Below, piece by piece: positions 31,622 to 40,423 of a stretch of 64,000 nucleotides of DNA. The notes below the pieces were generated by a model, which ran no database searches, was not told the DNA's origin, and saw only the letters and a list, made by a program, of their open reading frames with translations. Positions within the stretch are counted from its first letter, which is position 1. Every line of letters begins with the position of its first letter. Origin of the DNA: CALBZE01 sp036381255 (GTDB lineage Bacteria > Gemmatimonadota > Gemmatimonadetes > Longimicrobiales > RSA9). The position numbers and the translations under genes are program-made. The stretch lies in contig DASVDG010000124.1 of NCBI GenBank assembly GCA_036381255.1, positions 82,763 to 146,762 on the forward strand, in the 5' to 3' direction.

Positions 31622-33370
31622 ATGCCCCACTCGACGAGCCTATCGACTTCGCCCCGGCGCTGGGTGCCGCGCGGTCCCGCGGGGGGCGCGGCCGTCGCCG
31701 CGCTGCACCGCTCGCTGCGGCTGCCGGAGGCCATCTGCGAGCTCCTCGCCTCCCGCGGCTTCGGCGACGAGGCCGCCGCGAAGCGGTTCCTGCGGCCCCG
31801 GCTCGACCAGCTCCACGATCCGTTCCGACTGGCCGGGATGGACGACGCCGTCGCGCGACTGGAGACGGCGCTCCGCCGCGGCGAGACGATCCTGGTCCAC
31901 GGCGACTACGACGTGGACGGCATCTGCTCGGCCACGCTCTACACCCGGGCGCTGCGCGCGCTCGGCGGCCGCGTCGAGCCGTTCGTGCCGAGCCGGCTGA
32001 GCGACGGCTACGACCTGGGCCCCGCGGGGATCCGGCGCGCGCGCGAGGTCGGCGCGTCGCTCATCCTCACCGGCGACTGCGGGATCCTCGCCCACGCGGC
32101 AGTCGCCGACGCGAAGGCGGCGGGGATCGACGTCATTGTCACCGACCACCACACGCCGGGCGCGACGTTGCCGCCCGCCGTCGCGGTGGTGAACCCGAAC
32201 CGGCCCGACTGCACCTACCCCGACAAGGGTCTCGCCGGCGCGGGCGTGGCGTTCAAAGTGTGCCGCGCGCTGTACGCCGCGCGGGGCGAGGACCCGGACG
32301 CGCTCCTCTACCACCTCGACCTGGTCGCGCTCGCGACCGTCGCCGACCTGGCGCCGCTCGTGGGCGAGAACCGCGCGATCGTGCGCTACGGGCTGCGCGT
32401 GCTGGGCCAGACCGGCAAACCGGGGCTGCGCGCGCTGATCCGCCGCGCCGGGCTCGCCGCCGGCGACGGCGCGGAGCTGACGGCCGGGCAGGTCGGGCAC
32501 GTGCTGGCGCCGCGGATCAACGCGGTGGGGCGGATGAGCGAGGCGTCGCTCGGCGTGGAGCTGCTGCTGACGGAATCCGAGGCGGAAGCGGACCGGATCG
32601 CACAGACGCTCGAGGAGGAGAACCGGCGGCGCCAGGCGGTGGACCGGAAGACCCTCGCCGAGGCGCTGGAGCTGCTGGAACGGGGCTACGACCCGGAGCG
32701 CGACCGCGCGGTCGTGCTGGCGGCGGAGGGGTGGCACCCCGGCGTGATCGGGATCGTCGCGTCGCGCGTCGTCGAGCGGATCCACCGCCCGACGGTGCTC
32801 ATCGCACTGGACCCGGCCGGCGGGCCGTCGCGTGGGAGCGCGCGCTCGATCCGCAACTTCCACCTCTACGAGGCGCTGGACGCGTGCGGCGAGCACCTGG
32901 AGCGGTACGGCGGGCACAAGGCGGCGGCGGGGCTCGACATCCTGCCGGCGCGCGTGGAGGCGTTCCGCGAGGCGTTCAACGCGGTGGCGCGCGAGCGGCT
33001 CTCGCCGGACGACCTCGTGGCCGAGGTCGCCGTGGACCTCGAGATCCCGCTGCAGGCGGCGGACGAGAGGCTGTACCACCTGCTCCGCCACTTCGGCCCG
33101 TTCGGGATCGGGAACCCGACGCCGGTGTTCGTGGCGCGCGGCGTCGGCGTGGCCGGATACCCGCGCGTCGTGGGCGACGGGCACCTCAAGCTGGAGCTGG
33201 CGCAGGATGGCGCGCGGCTCGGCGCGATCGGGTTCCGCATGGCGGACCGCATGAGCGAGCTGGACCTCGCGCGCCAGCCGCTCGACGTGGCGTTCCAGCT
33301 CCAGGAGAACCGCTGGAACGGGCGGACCGAGCTCCAGGCGAAGCTGGTCGACCTGCGGGCCGCGCAATGA
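31622..33370 (+). CDS. recJ: Single-stranded-DNA exonuclease RecJ
   Basis: RecJ degrades single-stranded DNA 5' to 3' in recombination and repair. ATG 31622 gives 582 residues; GTG 31601 would add seven. The DHH phosphoesterase core is intact: HGDYDVDG with D95, D97 and D99, TDHHT with D175, H176 and H177, and a later GDCG. The DHHA1 domain has RSIRNFHLYEAL and GGHKAAAG. The C-terminal OB-like domain follows FGPFGIGNPTPVF. Its stop overlaps the start of rsmD (ATGA), opening a run of coupled genes to pta. Confidence 0.94.
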   Translation: MPHSTSLSTSPRRWVPRGPAGGAAVAALHRSLRLPEAICELLASRGFGDEAAAKRFLRPRLDQLHDPFRLAGMDDAVARLETALRRGETILVHGDYDVDGICSATLYTRALRALGGRVEPFVPSRLSDGYDLGPAGIRRAREVGASLILTGDCGILAHAAVADAKAAGIDVIVTDHHTPGATLPPAVAVVNPNRPDCTYPDKGLAGAGVAFKVCRALYAARGEDPDALLYHLDLVALATVADLAPLVGENRAIVRYGLRVLGQTGKPGLRALIRRAGLAAGDGAELTAGQVGHVLAPRINAVGRMSEASLGVELLLTESEAEADRIAQTLEEENRRRQAVDRKTLAEALELLERGYDPERDRAVVLAAEGWHPGVIGIVASRVVERIHRPTVLIALDPAGGPSRGSARSIRNFHLYEALDACGEHLERYGGHKAAAGLDILPARVEAFREAFNAVARERLSPDDLVAEVAVDLEIPLQAADERLYHLLRHFGPFGIGNPTPVFVARGVGVAGYPRVVGDGHLKLELAQDGARLGAIGFRMADRMSELDLARQPLDVAFQLQENRWNGRTELQAKLVDLRAAQ

Positions 33371-33894
33371 GGATCATCGCCGGGCGCTGGCGCGGGCGGC
33401 GCATCCAGGCGCCGCCGGGGCGCGACACGCGGCCGACGACGGACCGGGTGCGCGAGGCGTGGATGAGCGCGCTCCAGCCGGAGCTGCCGGGCGCGCACGT
33501 GCTGGACCTGTTCGCGGGTTCCGGCGCGCTCGGGCTGGAGGCGCTGTCGCGCGGTGCGGCCCACGCGACGTTCGTCGAGCGGGCCGGCGGCGCGCTGCGC
33601 GCGCTGCGCGAGAACATCGAGCGCCTCGGCGCGGCCGGCGAGACGACCGTCGTCCGCGGCGACGCCGTCGCCTACGTGCGGCGGCTCGAGCGGTGCGCGT
33701 TCGACGTCGCGCTCGCCGATCCGCCGTACGGCCGGGGCTTCGCCGAGGCGCTGGTCCGGGCGTTCGCGGCCCGGCCGTTCGCGGACCGGCTCTGGATCGA
33801 GCACCGCGCGGACGACCCCGTCCCGGAGCTGCCCGGCGCGCGCACCCGGCGCTACGGGGACACGGCGTTGACTTCCATCCCGTCACCGACATGA
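33367..33894 (+). CDS. rsmD: 16S rRNA (guanine966-N2)-methyltransferase
   Basis: The product has 175 residues and starts at ATG 33367, inside the recJ stop. It opens with RIIAGRWRGRRI and PTTDRVREAW, both RsmD signatures. The SAM-binding motif is VLDLFAGSGALGLEALSRG (45-63), and the catalytic loop is ADPPYG near 118. It methylates G966 of 16S rRNA in the assembled small-subunit precursor. It overlaps coaD by 4 bases, an order (rsmD-coaD) common to many bacteria. Confidence 0.93.
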   Translation: MRIIAGRWRGRRIQAPPGRDTRPTTDRVREAWMSALQPELPGAHVLDLFAGSGALGLEALSRGAAHATFVERAGGALRALRENIERLGAAGETTVVRGDAVAYVRRLERCAFDVALADPPYGRGFAEALVRAFAARPFADRLWIEHRADDPVPELPGARTRRYGDTALTSIPSPT

Positions 33895-34406
33895 CGAGTC
33901 CTGGACAGCAGCGGATCGCGATCTACCCGGGGTCCTTCGATCCCATGACGAACGGGCACGAGGACATCGTGCGCCGGGCGCTGCGCTTCGTGGACCGGCT
34001 CATCGTCGCGGTCGCGCACCGCTCGACGCACGCGAAGCGCGGGCTCTTCTCGATCGAGGAGCGCGTCGCGATGATCCGCGAGGTCCTGGCCGACGAGCCG
34101 AGGGTCGAGGTGGCCGAGTTCGAGGGGCTGCTCGTCGAGTTCGCCCGCGCTCGCGGCGCCTCGCTCATCGTGCGCGGGCTGCGCGCCGTCTCGGACTTCG
34201 AGTACGAGTTCCAGATGGCGCTGATGAACCGGCGCCTGATGCCCGGGATCGAGACGCTGTTCCTGGCGCCCGAGGTGCGCTACTCCTTCCTCTCGGCTTC
34301 GCTGGTCCGCGAGATCGCATCGCTGGGCGGGAACGTCGGGGACTTCGTCGCGCCGCCCGTGCGCGAACGGTTGGAAGCGAAGTTCCGGGAGGGGACCACG
34401 GCGTGA
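33891..34406 (+). CDS. coaD: Phosphopantetheine adenylyltransferase
   Basis: ATG 33891 overlaps the rsmD stop. The 171-residue enzyme has the nucleotidyltransferase signature YPGSFDPMTNGH (12-23) and the C-terminal YSFLSASLVREIA in place of the usual ISSTxVR. KRGLFSIEERVAMI lies between them. It adenylates 4'-phosphopantetheine in coenzyme A synthesis. Its stop overlaps the GTG of pta (34403), so CoA supply and acetyl-CoA/acetyl-phosphate exchange are coupled. Confidence 0.95.
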   Translation: MTSPGQQRIAIYPGSFDPMTNGHEDIVRRALRFVDRLIVAVAHRSTHAKRGLFSIEERVAMIREVLADEPRVEVAEFEGLLVEFARARGASLIVRGLRAVSDFEYEFQMALMNRRLMPGIETLFLAPEVRYSFLSASLVREIASLGGNVGDFVAPPVRERLEAKFREGTTA

Positions 34407-35395
34407 GCGCGTTCCTCGAGCGGCTGCGCACGCGGGCGGGCGCGGTCCGGAAACGCATCGTCTTCCCCGAGGGCACCGATGAGCGCACGCTGGAGGCCGT
34501 CGCCCGGCTCCAGCGCGAGGATCTCGTCCGCCCGATCGTGCTCGGTCCGCCCGACAAGGTCCGGAGCGGAATCGCCGATGCGGGCGGCGATGCCGACGGC
34601 GTGGACGCGATCGATCCGTTCCGCGACGCGCGCCGCGACGCCTTCGGCGCGATGCTGTTCGAGATGCACCGCGAGAGCCGGATGACCCGCGCCGACGCCG
34701 ATGAGCGCGTGATCGACCCGCTCTACTTCGGCGCGCTGCTCGTCCGCGCCGGCGATGCGGATGGCGCCGTGGCGGGTGCCGTGCGCACGACCGGCGACGT
34801 GCTCCGCGCCGCGCTGCGCTGCATCGGCACCGCGCCGGGGATCGAGCGTGCGTCGTCTTCGTTCTACATGGTGGTGCCTCCGTTCCGCGGCGAAGGCGAG
34901 GAGGTGCTGACGTTCACGGACGCGGGGGTCAACCCGGACCCGGACGCGGCGACGCTGGCGGAGATCGCGCTCGCCGCCGTCGCCGACCGGCGGCGCATCG
35001 TCGGCGACGAGCCGCGCGTCGCGTTCCTCTCCTACTCGACGCGCGGGAGCGCGGCCGGCCCCAGCGTGTCCAAGATGCGGGACGCCCTGGTGCGCTTCAG
35101 AGAGGTCGCTCCGGACGTGCCGGCCGACGGCGAGCTCCAGGCCGACGCGGCGCTGGTCCGCGACGTCGCCCGGCGCAAGGCGCCGGACTCGCCGCTCGAC
35201 GGCCGGGCGAACATCCTCGTCTTCCCGGATCTCGATGCCGGGAACATCGCGTACAAGCTCGTGCAGCGGCTGGCCGGCGCCGCCGCGCTGGGGCCGATCG
35301 TGCAGGGGCTCGCCCGCCCGTTCAACGACCTCTCGCGCGGCGCGACCGCAGGCGACATCTTGGATGTGGCTTGCATTACCGCACTCCAGGCATAG
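34403..35395 (+). CDS. pta: Phosphate acetyltransferase
   Basis: This 330-residue short-form (PTA_PTB family) enzyme starts at GTG 34403, overlapping coaD. It opens with KRIVFPEGTDERTLEA, has DGAVAGAVRTTGDVLRAALR around 118-137, the FTDAGVNPDPD loop and SYSTRGSAAGPSV, and ends with LARPFNDLSRGATAGDI. All are family hallmarks. It interconverts acetyl-CoA and acetyl phosphate. No acetate kinase gene is adjacent. Confidence 0.93.
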   Translation: MSAFLERLRTRAGAVRKRIVFPEGTDERTLEAVARLQREDLVRPIVLGPPDKVRSGIADAGGDADGVDAIDPFRDARRDAFGAMLFEMHRESRMTRADADERVIDPLYFGALLVRAGDADGAVAGAVRTTGDVLRAALRCIGTAPGIERASSSFYMVVPPFRGEGEEVLTFTDAGVNPDPDAATLAEIALAAVADRRRIVGDEPRVAFLSYSTRGSAAGPSVSKMRDALVRFREVAPDVPADGELQADAALVRDVARRKAPDSPLDGRANILVFPDLDAGNIAYKLVQRLAGAAALGPIVQGLARPFNDLSRGATAGDILDVACITALQA

Positions 35396-35398
35396 ACT
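35371..35398 (+). promoter_or_regulatory. Sigma-70-type promoter of the partner-switching genes
   Basis: TTGCAT (35371-35376), a 16-base spacer and TAGACT (35393-35398). It lies over the end of pta and would start transcription about 70 bases before the STAS gene. Confidence 0.5.
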
Positions 35399-35471
35399 TC
35401 GGGCGGCACCGAACTTGCCCGCCGTGCCGCTCGGCGGAACACCGGGAACCCACTCGTGCGACGGGGGAGTC

Positions 35472-35804
35472 ATGAGCTTCGGCGTGAAGAAGGAGAACGA
35501 TGTCACAGTGATCGACGTGGAGGGCCAGCTCATCGTCGGCAACCGGCAGGAACTCAAGCAGAAGGTCCTCCAGGAGCTGGAGGGCGGCGAGCGGAAGTTC
35601 CTGATCGACTTCGCGCAGACGGGGTACATCGATTCCTCCGGACTCGGCGTGCTCGTCAGCCTGTCCAAGAAGATCCGTGAACAGGGCGGCGAGCTGCGCC
35701 TGGCCAACCTGAACGAGGACCTGCGCACGCTCTTCGAGCTGACGAAGCTGGACACGCTGTTCCAGATCTCGAAGAGCCGCGACGAGGCGCTCTCGTCGTT
35801 CTGA
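35472..35804 (+). CDS. Anti-sigma factor antagonist (STAS domain)
   Basis: ATG 35472 follows GGGGGAG. The 110-residue single STAS domain (SpoIIAA/RsbV type) carries the phosphorylatable serine in YIDSSGLGVL (S55/S56). When unphosphorylated it should bind the anti-sigma kinase encoded next and free a sigma factor or other target. The upstream pta is followed by its own promoter, and the three partner-switching genes run in the same direction. Confidence 0.92.
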   Translation: MSFGVKKENDVTVIDVEGQLIVGNRQELKQKVLQELEGGERKFLIDFAQTGYIDSSGLGVLVSLSKKIREQGGELRLANLNEDLRTLFELTKLDTLFQISKSRDEALSSF

Positions 35805-35853
35805 CCTACCCATTTGCTGCCACGGGCGTTACCTTCAACGGAAGGGTCCGGTC

Positions 35854-35900
35854 CCCCGTCACCGTCCGACCGCCCGCCGGCATCCGGCGCGGTGACGGGG
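35854..35900 (+). promoter_or_regulatory. Long-range hairpin between the STAS and anti-sigma genes
   Basis: CCCCGTCACCG (35854-35864) pairs perfectly with CGGTGACGGGG (35890-35900). The loop contains a second small hairpin, CGCCGG-CAT-CCGGCG. It could limit read-through into, or shape the leader of, the anti-sigma kinase gene. No T-run follows. Confidence 0.4.
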
Positions 35901-35950
35901 CATCCGGCCGGACCGGGCGCCACCGCGGGCAGGTCCACTTCCGGGATCCC

Positions 35951-36391
35951 ATGCAGGCCAACTTCGTTCTGGAACTGCCAAACGACGTCGGGGCGATCGA
36001 GCGCGCCGTCGACACGCTGATGGCGCGCTGCCAGGAGGTCGGCTTCGATTGCGACGGGGTTTGCCTCAAGCTTCGCGTCGGGGTCACGGAGGCGCTGGCC
36101 AACGCGATGCTGTACGGCAACGCTCGCGATCCCCGGAAGCGGGTCCTGGTCGAGGCGACGCTGTCGACGCACGCCGTCACGGTCCGGGTGACGGATGAGG
36201 GTTGCGGCTTCGACCCGGACGCGGTGCCGGACCCGACGCTCCCCTGCAACCGGCTGCGGCCCGGCGGCCGCGGCATCTTCCTGATCCGCCGCCTGATGGA
36301 CCGGGTCGAGTTCAACGAGCGCGGCAACTCCATCACCATGGTGCTGCACGGCGGCTCGTCGTCCAGCGCGGAGAGGCCGTGGGAGCGGTGA
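35951..36391 (+). CDS. Anti-sigma regulatory factor, HATPase (RsbW/SpoIIAB type)
   Basis: The 146-residue GHKL kinase has its N-box in GVTEALANAMLYGN (E47, N51), the G1 box DEGCGFDP (82-89) and the G2 box GGRGIFLIRRLMD (104-116). It should phosphorylate the STAS serine and otherwise hold its partner sigma factor. A cysteine pair in the middle (C35, C38-type) is unusual but not diagnostic. Its stop overlaps the GTG of the phosphatase gene at 36388, so the antagonist pair is co-translated. Confidence 0.9.
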   Translation: MQANFVLELPNDVGAIERAVDTLMARCQEVGFDCDGVCLKLRVGVTEALANAMLYGNARDPRKRVLVEATLSTHAVTVRVTDEGCGFDPDAVPDPTLPCNRLRPGGRGIFLIRRLMDRVEFNERGNSITMVLHGGSSSSAERPWER

Positions 36392-37974
36392 TCGATCCGT
36401 CCGCCGCCGAGCCGTCGTCGCTGCCCGCGCCGGCGATCCGCGTGCTCGAATCGTTCCAGCGGATGCACCCGGGCGCGCAGGTGCGCGTCTGGCGACGGGA
36501 GGGCGATCGCACGGCGTGCGTGTACCCGGGCGCCGGCCGGTGCGGCGGCGAGCCGGCGGCGTCCGCCGTGCTCCGGCCGCTCGGCGAGTCGGAGGACGGG
36601 GCGGTGCTGGCGATCGAGGTGGCGGGTGCGGGCGTGGACGGTCCCGCGGCCGAGCTGCTGGCCGAATCGGTCGCGGCGGTGCTGCGCTACGAGAGCGAGG
36701 CGCGCTCGGCGGCGCGGGAGCTGAGCGAGCGATACGAGGAGATCAACCTCCTCTACTCGATCAGCGAGGTACTCGGCACGGAGGTCTCGTTCGACGCGGC
36801 GGCGCACCGGATCCTGAGCGACGTGGCGGACGTGCTCGCGGCCCGGCGCGCGTCGCTCTGGGTGCTCGATCCGTCCGACCAGACGCTGCACCTCGCGGCC
36901 GCGGTCGGCGAGCGAGGCTTGAGCGGGCCGATCCCGATCGACGATCCGGACTCGGTCACGGCGCGCGTGTTCCGCGAGCGGCAGCCGCTCAACCTCGAGC
37001 GAGGCAAGGGCCTGCCGCGCACGACGAGCATGGACCCGCGGCCGCAAGGCCAGGAGGCGTTCCTCTCCGTTCCCATCAACTTCACGCCGCGCGACGGCGA
37101 GGGCCGGACGATCGGCGTCATCACGCTGGTCGGCCGGCGCACGAACGTGCGGTTCAGCGCGGGCGATGCGCGGCTGCTCACGGCGATCGCGAGCCAGGTC
37201 GGCGCGGCGCTCGAGACGCACCGGCTCATGGCCGAGAGCGTGCGGCGCGAACGGCTCGAGCGCGAGCTGGAGCTCGCCCACGACCTCCAGCTCAAGCTCT
37301 TGCCGGAGGCGTCCGGCTTCGCCGGCGTGCAGGTCGCGGCGCGCTGCATGCCGGCCGAATCGGTGGGCGGCGATTTCTACCACCTGTTCCGCCTCTCCGG
37401 CGACCGCTTCGGCATCATGATCGGCGACGTCTCCAGCCACGGCTTCTCGGCGGCGCTCATCATGGCCATGGTCATGAGCGCCGCGGCGATCTACGCCCAG
37501 GAGGCCGGACCGCCGGCCGAGGTGCTGCGGCGGGTGCACGGCTCGCTCATCGACGAGCTCGAGTCGACCGAGATGCACCTCTCCCTGTTCTACGGCGTGC
37601 TGGACCCGGCGGCCGGGACGCTGCGCTATGCGAACGCGGGGCACCCGCACGCGTTCCGGATCGGTGCGTCCGGCGCCGTCCACCGTCTCGGCGCGACGAA
37701 TCCGCCGCTCGGCACGCTGCCGCTCGACGACTACGACGCGGTCGTCGTACCGTGGACATCCGGCAGCGACCTGCTGTGCCTGTTCACGGACGGGCTGTCC
37801 GACGTCTTCGCGGGGCCGGCCGGCGCGGGCGGCGAGGCCTGCCTGCTCGCCGAAGTCGTGCGGCTGCGCGATCGCGCGCCGGCCGATATCCTCGAGCACC
37901 TGTTCCGCTTCGCCGGGAAGTCCCGGCCCACCGTGCCGCAGGACGATCGGACCGCGGTGCTCCTGAAGACCTGA
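36388..37974 (+). CDS. GAF-domain PP2C-type serine phosphatase (RsbU/SpoIIE family)
   Basis: I chose GTG 36388 because it forms a GTGA overlap with the anti-sigma gene; GTG 36379 is the alternative. The 528-residue product has an N-terminal variable region, a GAF sensor at about 125-285 (LLYSISEVLGTEVSFD to LLTAIASQVGAALE), a linker helix (ERLERELELAHDLQ) and a SpoIIE phosphatase. The metal-binding acids are in GGDFYHLF near 328, IGDVSSHG, LFTDGLSD and PQDDRTA. It should dephosphorylate the STAS antagonist in response to a GAF-bound signal. Confidence 0.92.
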   Translation: MIDPSAAEPSSLPAPAIRVLESFQRMHPGAQVRVWRREGDRTACVYPGAGRCGGEPAASAVLRPLGESEDGAVLAIEVAGAGVDGPAAELLAESVAAVLRYESEARSAARELSERYEEINLLYSISEVLGTEVSFDAAAHRILSDVADVLAARRASLWVLDPSDQTLHLAAAVGERGLSGPIPIDDPDSVTARVFRERQPLNLERGKGLPRTTSMDPRPQGQEAFLSVPINFTPRDGEGRTIGVITLVGRRTNVRFSAGDARLLTAIASQVGAALETHRLMAESVRRERLERELELAHDLQLKLLPEASGFAGVQVAARCMPAESVGGDFYHLFRLSGDRFGIMIGDVSSHGFSAALIMAMVMSAAAIYAQEAGPPAEVLRRVHGSLIDELESTEMHLSLFYGVLDPAAGTLRYANAGHPHAFRIGASGAVHRLGATNPPLGTLPLDDYDAVVVPWTSGSDLLCLFTDGLSDVFAGPAGAGGEACLLAEVVRLRDRAPADILEHLFRFAGKSRPTVPQDDRTAVLLKT

Positions 37975-37978
37975 CGCG

Positions 37979-38863
37979 ATGCCGCGCGCCAAACGGTCGC
38001 TCGGCCAGAACTTCCTGGTCGACCCCAACCTCCAGCGCAAGATCGTCGACGCGCTCGAGGCCGGCCCCGGCGACGAGGTGCTCGAGATCGGGCCCGGCAC
38101 GGGCGCGCTCACCCGCCACCTCGCCGGCGCCGTGCGCCGCCTGGTGGCGATCGAACTGGACGACGCGCTCGTCGATGCGCTCCGGCAGGAGTTCGGCGGT
38201 GCGCCGGGCGTCGCGATCGTGCACGCGAACGCACTCGAGCAGGACCTCGATGCGCTGAGCGACGATGTGGCCCGGCTCAAGGTGGTGGGCAACATCCCGT
38301 ACAACATCACGACGCCGCTCATCTTCTGGCTGCTCGAGCGGCCCGTCCGCCCGGCGCGGATCGTCCTGATGATCCAGAAGGAGGTCGCGGGCCGGATCCT
38401 CGCCGAGCCGGGGGGGAAGAGCTACGGCGCGCTCTCCGTGGGCGTGCGCGCCGTCGCCGCCGTGGAGCGGCTCTTCACCGTCGGGCGCGGCGCGTTCCGG
38501 CCGGTGCCCGACGTCGACTCCGCGGTCATCCGGATCACGCCGTTCCACCCGTCGCCGCTCTCCGCGGACGAGGAGCGGGACCTGCGCGCGTTGACCCGCG
38601 CCGCCTTCGCGTGGAGGCGCAAGCAGATCCAGAAGATCCTGCGCTCGGCCCCCGGGTACGGGCTCGACGCCGCCGCGGTCGCCGCCGCGGGGCGCGCCGC
38701 CGGCGTCGACGTGTACGCCCGCCCCGAAACGCTGGACCCCGAATCGTTCATACGCCTGGCCCGGGCGCTCCGCGCCGCCGGCTTCCCCACGGATCCAGGC
38801 CCCACCGGCGGGGAGGATGCCGCCGCGCCGCCTCACGGGCCCGACACGACGGAGACCGAATGA
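37979..38863 (+). CDS. rsmA: 16S rRNA (adenine1518/1519-N6) dimethyltransferase
   Basis: The 294-residue KsgA/RsmA starts 4 bases after the phosphatase stop. It opens with KRSLGQNFLVDPN, then motif I EIGPGTGALTRHL, motif IV NIPYNITTPLIF and a C-terminal helical domain with RAAFAWRRKQIQKIL. It dimethylates two adjacent adenines at the 3' end of 16S rRNA. The last 35 residues are a Pro/Gly/Glu-rich tail not usual for the family. Its stop overlaps the start of the transporter (ATGA at 38860). Confidence 0.95.
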   Translation: MPRAKRSLGQNFLVDPNLQRKIVDALEAGPGDEVLEIGPGTGALTRHLAGAVRRLVAIELDDALVDALRQEFGGAPGVAIVHANALEQDLDALSDDVARLKVVGNIPYNITTPLIFWLLERPVRPARIVLMIQKEVAGRILAEPGGKSYGALSVGVRAVAAVERLFTVGRGAFRPVPDVDSAVIRITPFHPSPLSADEERDLRALTRAAFAWRRKQIQKILRSAPGYGLDAAAVAAAGRAAGVDVYARPETLDPESFIRLARALRAAGFPTDPGPTGGEDAAAPPHGPDTTETE

Positions 38864-40176
38864 CCGGTTCCGAATCTGCCGACGCCGCATCGCGCCGCAC
38901 GCCGCTGGCCATCGGGAGCTGGGTGCTCTACGATCTGGCGAACACGATCTTCTCGATGAACATCGCTTCGATGTTCCTCGCGCTCTGGGTCGTGAACGTC
39001 ATGGGCGCCGGCGACACCGCGTGGAGCCTCGCGAACAGCCTGTCCATGGCCGTGATCTTCGTGATCTCGCCGCTGCTCGGCGCGCTGACCGACCAGGCGC
39101 CGCGGCGCATGCCGTTCCTGATCGCATCGACCGCCGTCTGCATCGGCCTCACGCTGTTCTTCGGCACCGCCGGGCTCACGGCCACGCTCGTGTGCTTCGC
39201 GATCGCCAACATCGCGTACCAGGCGGGCCTCCAGTTCTACGACGCGCTCCTGCCCGAAGTCAGCACCGAACAGAACCGCGGGCGGATCGGCGGCATCGGC
39301 ATCGGCGTCGGATACCTCGGCGCGCTGCTCGGGATCCTCGTCGGCAAGGCGCTCCTCGAGGGCGTCGACACGCTGCCCACGGCCGCCCAGACCGAGCGCT
39401 ACACGCTGGTCTTCCGCGTCACTGCGATCCTCTTCCTGCTCTTCGCCGTGCCGTGCTTCCTCTTCGTGCGCGAGCGGCGCCGCGACCGCACCTTCTCCCT
39501 CGCCTCCATCGGCGCCGCCGTCCGCCAGGTCGCCGACACCGTCCGGTCCGGCCACCGCTACCCCGGGCTGCTCCGCTTCCTCGTCGGCCGCGCCTTCTAC
39601 GCCGACGCCGTCTACACCGTCATCGCGTTCCTCGGCGTGTACGTGACCAACGAGGTCGGGTTCACTACCGATGAGGCATCGATCGTCATGGGCATCGCGA
39701 TCCTCGCCGCCGCCGCAGGCGGCCTCCTCTGGGGGAGGGTCGTCGACCGCATCGGACCGAAACGGACGCTCGACCGCGTCCTCTTCCTCTGGATGTTCGT
39801 CTTCCTCGCCACGGCCGCGTTCGGCTTCCTCGGATTGCCGCCCGCCTTCTTCTGGCCGGTCCCCGCACTCGCCGGGATCGCGCTCGGCGGGACCTGGGCC
39901 GCCGATCGGCCGTACATGCTCCGCCTCACGCCGCCCAGCCGCATCGGCGAGTTCTACGGCCTCTACGGCATGGTCGGCCGCTTCTCCGCCATCGCCGGCC
40001 CGCTCGTCTGGGCCCTCGTCGCCGACGTCCTCGGCCTCGGCCGGCCGGCCGCCGTCCTGACCCTCCTCGGCGGCGTCGCCATCTCGTTCCTCATCCTGCG
40101 CCGCGTCAGCGACGAACGGCGCGACTGGTCCGCCGACGCGACGGGGCTCCTCCACCCATCGACGCTGGCCGGCTGA
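38860..40176 (+). CDS. MFS transporter, UMF1 (Atg22-like) family
   Basis: The 438-residue protein has 12 predicted membrane helices. It opens with SWVLYDLANTIFSMNI, the UMF1 entry motif, and QNRGRIGGIGIGVGYLGALL after helix 4. RIGEFYGLYGMVGRFSAIAGPL near the end of helix 10 is also typical. The substrate is unknown in bacteria. It overlaps rsmA by 4 bases and is followed by a very small membrane gene. Confidence 0.87.
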   Translation: MTGSESADAASRRTPLAIGSWVLYDLANTIFSMNIASMFLALWVVNVMGAGDTAWSLANSLSMAVIFVISPLLGALTDQAPRRMPFLIASTAVCIGLTLFFGTAGLTATLVCFAIANIAYQAGLQFYDALLPEVSTEQNRGRIGGIGIGVGYLGALLGILVGKALLEGVDTLPTAAQTERYTLVFRVTAILFLLFAVPCFLFVRERRRDRTFSLASIGAAVRQVADTVRSGHRYPGLLRFLVGRAFYADAVYTVIAFLGVYVTNEVGFTTDEASIVMGIAILAAAAGGLLWGRVVDRIGPKRTLDRVLFLWMFVFLATAAFGFLGLPPAFFWPVPALAGIALGGTWAADRPYMLRLTPPSRIGEFYGLYGMVGRFSAIAGPLVWALVADVLGLGRPAAVLTLLGGVAISFLILRRVSDERRDWSADATGLLHPSTLAG

Positions 40177-40187
40177 CCCGCGACCCC

Positions 40188-40343
40188 ATGCATCCGATCC
40201 TCCTGACGTCGGCCCTGCCGATCCTGTCGATCACGACGCTCGTGCTCGCCGGCGCCCACGCCCGAACCCGGCGACGCGCCACCGAGCTCGAACGCCTCCG
40301 CGAAGCCGTCCGGCTCGAGGCGCGCCGAGCCCACCCGCATTGA
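40188..40343 (+). CDS. Small membrane protein (51 aa), hypothetical
   Basis: ATG 40188 to TGA 40343 encodes one N-terminal transmembrane helix (PILLTSALPILSITTLVLAG), then a basic amphipathic helix with TELERLREAVRLEARR. It starts 11 bases after the MFS stop, in the same direction. Its stop codon lies within the -35 element of the rex promoter. The layout resembles small membrane proteins attached to transporters, but no family is recognised and no strong ribosome site is present. Confidence 0.45.
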   Translation: MHPILLTSALPILSITTLVLAGAHARTRRRATELERLREAVRLEARRAHPH

Positions 40344-40368
40344 CGCCGTGATCGCCGGTCGGTAGCTT
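40340..40368 (+). promoter_or_regulatory. Sigma-70 promoter of rex
   Basis: TTGACG (40340-40345), a 17-base spacer and TAGCTT (40363-40368). The predicted transcription start near 40375 lies inside the Rex operator. Confidence 0.65.
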
Positions 40369-40370
40369 AT

Positions 40371-40388
40371 TTGTGAATGCTTTCACAA
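40371..40388. promoter_or_regulatory. Rex operator (ROP site)
   Basis: TTGTGAATGCTTTCACAA is a perfect match to the known Rex-box TTGTGAA-N4-TTCACAA. It lies 2 bases after the -10 element, so NAD-bound Rex should block its own transcription; NADH would release it. Confidence 0.9.
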
Positions 40389-40423
40389 GAGACCTGCCGA
40401 GATTTGCCAGTCCAGCGTCAGCG

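Noticed and set aside
40373..40423. Earlier GTG start for rex
   Set aside because: It lies inside the Rex operator and at the predicted transcription start, and the extra 17 residues are not Rex-like.
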